A stretch of 7,816 bases of DNA from a bacterium. GTDB taxonomy: Bacteria; Patescibacteriota; Minisyncoccia; Minisyncoccales; Minisyncoccaceae. Positions 6,389 to 7,816 of this stretch are shown here, in pieces. Position 1 is the stretch's first letter, and every line of letters starts with the position of its first letter. The notes beneath the pieces were generated by a model. The model made no database searches. It worked only from the letters and a program-made list of their open reading frames with translations, and was not told the origin of the DNA. A program made the position numbers and the translations under genes. The DNA is taken from assembly GCA_023229485.1 (NCBI GenBank), contig JALNZJ010000033.1, forward strand, positions 1 through 7,816. The letters run 5' to 3'.

Positions 6389-7466
6389 ATCTTTTTAATC
6401 CTTCGCCGATAGCGATTGAAAAATTAGAATTAAGGTCTCTTAAGCTTCCTTCCAGGGCAGGGTAATAATTAATTTTATAAAAAGCATCTCCGATTAAAAC
6501 TTGAGTATTTCGAAAGTATTCTTCTTCGCTGAAAATAATACGGAAAAAATTGAGTAAGCCGTTCATTCTGGTTGTTCCTCCGCTTAAAAGCACTCTTGTA
6601 ACTTTCTTTCCTTCCTTTGCTTCAAATTCCTTAATTATTTTTTTTACTTTATCACAGATAAGTGCAAGAACTTCAACAAGAACGTCAGATACTTCTGGTT
6701 TGGTATCACCTAATCCGTGTTTTTTCTTAAGGTCTTCGGCTTCGGCAATTTCAACTCCTAAGGTTTCGGCTAAACTAAAAGTAAGATCCTTTCCGGCGAT
6801 ATCATAACTAACGCTTGTAATCACGCATCCATTATCAACTATACTAATATTAGTGCTTTGATATCCAATTTCTACAAGACATGTGGCTAAGTCTCCTTCT
6901 TTAATAAGAGCTCTTTTTAATCCTAAAACCTCGGCCTCAAGAGCTACAAGTTCCAATCCACATGAATCCGCAATAGTTTTATATTGATTAATAACTATTT
7001 TTGGAATTGCCATTACTAAAATTTTATTTTCTTCTTTTGTCGTATCGTTATCCCCTATTAACTGCCAATCGATTACAATTTCTGCCATTGGCATAGGAAT
7101 GTATTTTCTGGCTTCAAAAGCAACCGCAGAATCAAGTTCCTTTTTGCTCATAGGGGGCATATTGAATGTTATAAAAAAAGTAGAAAAATCTGGCAAAGAA
7201 AACACGGCTTTTTCTGATTTTATTTCCGACTCTTCTAAGATGGCTAAAACTGCACCTGAAATATTCTTGATGTCTGGATTGAGGGTGTTTTGATCAAACC
7301 AACGAAATGATTTTGCACCAGCAATATCAAGATTCATTTCGCCATAATTTTCAAGAAAAGTTTTATCACCTTTCTTAATTGATTCGATAATTCTAATAGA
7401 TTTTGTTCCAATATCTACCCCTATACTTCCCGTACTTTTTTTATTATTATTTATAAAAGAAAACAT
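6378..7466 (-). CDS. pilM: Type IV pilus actin-like ATP-binding protein PilM
   Basis: Cytoplasmic actin/FtsA-fold protein that binds the PilN N-terminus and connects the alignment complex to the motor ATPases. The 362 residues are of normal length. Motifs: phosphate-1 loop GVDIGTKS (16-23), the PilM-typical EARKYIPMP (118-126), phosphate-2 LVEIGYQSTN (197-206) and the adenosine motif LSGGTTRMNG (294-303). No signal peptide or membrane helix. The start ATG at 7466 puts the phosphate-1 loop 15 residues in, as expected. It is the first gene of the cluster and diverges from comF across a 93-bp AT-rich gap. No Shine-Dalgarno and no confident promoter are visible in that gap; weak matches (TTAAGA, 17 bases, TATTTA) exist on the minus strand. 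FtsA is ruled out by the Y-I-P motif and the pilus context. Confidence 0.95.
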   Translation of the reverse strand: MFSFINNNKKSTGSIGVDIGTKSIRIIESIKKGDKTFLENYGEMNLDIAGAKSFRWFDQNTLNPDIKNISGAVLAILEESEIKSEKAVFSLPDFSTFFITFNMPPMSKKELDSAVAFEARKYIPMPMAEIVIDWQLIGDNDTTKEENKILVMAIPKIVINQYKTIADSCGLELVALEAEVLGLKRALIKEGDLATCLVEIGYQSTNISIVDNGCVITSVSYDIAGKDLTFSLAETLGVEIAEAEDLKKKHGLGDTKPEVSDVLVEVLALICDKVKKIIKEFEAKEGKKVTRVLLSGGTTRMNGLLNFFRIIFSEEEYFRNTQVLIGDAFYKINYYPALEGSLRDLNSNFSIAIGEGLKRFEK

Positions 7467-7492
7467 AATTTGAAGTTAATATTTTTTGAAAT

Positions 7493-7509
7493 AGCAAAAA
7501 TCTTTTGCT
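7493..7509. repeat. Perfect inverted repeat in the pilM-comF divergent gap
   Basis: AGCAAAA (7493-7499) and TTTTGCT (7503-7509) are perfect reverse complements separated by three bases. The palindrome lies 26 bp before the pilM start and about 50 bp before comF. It could be an operator for a dimeric regulator controlling both directions, or a small hairpin in the pilM leader RNA. It is not followed by a convincing T-run positioned for termination of any gene, since no gene ends here. The gap (7467-7559) holds nothing else I can support. Confidence 0.4.
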
Positions 7510-7559
7510 GAATATAAATATTTTTTTATTAACTCTATCTTAACATTTTTTTATATAAA

Positions 7560-7816
7560 ATGAAAAGGGGTAAAACTATTTTTAAAAATATCTTAGACAT
7601 AATTCTTCCAAAGACTTGTATTAATTGCGGAAAAGAAAATACGTTTCTTTGCGAGGACTGTTTTTCGCTTATAGAAATAAACCCTTATCGATATTGTTTT
7701 TGTAGATTACCCAAAAGATTAGTCGGTAAAATTGAGTTTTGTTCGTCGTGTCCTCGTGGAAATTTAAATAGAATATACTCTGCCTGCTACTATAATGGCG
7801 AAGTAATTAAAAGAGT
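7560..7816 (+). CDS. comF: ComF family protein, N-terminal part (runs off the right edge)
   Basis: Competence-associated protein of the ComF/GntX phosphoribosyltransferase-like family; in naturally competent bacteria ComF is needed for handling incoming single-stranded DNA in the cytoplasm. The frame opens at 7533 after a TAA, and the first ATG is at 7560; 85 codons and two bases are present. Seen: the ComF-typical opening I-L-D-I-I-L-P-K-T-C-I-N-C (11-23), a first zinc ribbon with Cys 20, 23, 31 and 34 (C-x2-C...C-x2-C), a second cysteine group at 46, 48, 61 and 64, then R-I-Y-S-A-C-Y-Y-N-G-E-V-I-K-R (71-85), which is the conserved stretch leading to the phosphoribosyltransferase domain. That catalytic domain is outside the window. 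No Shine-Dalgarno precedes the ATG. It is transcribed away from the pilus cluster. Confidence 0.9.
   Translation, partial: MKRGKTIFKNILDIILPKTCINCGKENTFLCEDCFSLIEINPYRYCFCRLPKRLVGKIEFCSSCPRGNLNRIYSACYYNGEVIKR

Noticed and set aside
6550..7293. Two plus-strand open frames (6550-6807 and 7099-7293) opposite pilM
   Set aside because: Both overlap conserved pilM motifs on the other strand and have no supporting start context or domain.
617..7466. TGA recoded as glycine, as in some Patescibacteria
   Set aside because: All genes are full length under the standard bacterial code with no in-frame TGA, and all end in TAA.
7504..7559. Promoter for comF (TTGCTG with TATTAA, or TATAAA near the ATG)
   Set aside because: Each combination has poor boxes or wrong spacing, or would place the start after the ATG.

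Overview
The window is one type IV pilus (T4P) locus from a small-genome, AT-rich bacterium. It is most likely a member of the Candidate Phyla Radiation (Patescibacteria), perhaps a parcubacterium. This lineage call is an inference. It rests on the compact PilM-PilN-PilO-(PilP-like)-PilB-PilT-PilC-pilin order, the short divergent PilN/PilO proteins, the absence of a secretin gene in the cluster, genes mostly starting without a Shine-Dalgarno sequence, the cysteine-rich pilin with a W-C-V-D-S-T-G motif, and a neighbouring comF. All seven complete genes end in TAA and none contains an in-frame TGA, so nothing suggests the TGA-to-glycine recoding of Absconditabacteria/Gracilibacteria.

Layout, right to left on the minus strand: pilM (7466-6378), pilN (6329-5778), pilO (5776-5138), a short PilP-like membrane protein (5133-4699), pilB (4667-2919), pilT (2909-1839), pilC (1834-617), a 159-bp AT-rich gap (458-616), and a major-pilin-type gene (457 to beyond base 1, 3' end missing). 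On the plus strand, diverging from pilM, a comF gene starts at 7560 and runs off the right edge. Gene spacing from pilN to pilC is 1 to 31 bp, as expected of a single transcription unit.

The genes form almost a complete inner-membrane T4P machine. PilM is an actin-like cytoplasmic ATP-binding protein coupled to the membrane proteins PilN and PilO. The short PilP-like protein may cap this complex. PilB is the extension ATPase, PilT the retraction ATPase, PilC the membrane platform on which they act, and the pilin is the fibre subunit. A prepilin peptidase (PilD) and any secretin are not in the window. With a retraction motor and ComF next door, DNA uptake is a reasonable proposed role, alongside attachment to a host cell.

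Two promoter candidates stand out: TTGAAA-N17-TATAAT at the pilM/pilN junction, and TTGCTA-N17-TGATAAAAT before the pilin. The pilin transcript is predicted to begin almost directly with an 8-bp stem-loop that carries an AGGAG sequence at its loop. I found no CRISPR array, tRNA, rRNA, insertion sequence or clear rho-independent terminator. I do not see a wholly new system; the most novel-looking parts are the PilP-like protein, the divergent PilN, and the regulatory architecture of the pilin leader.
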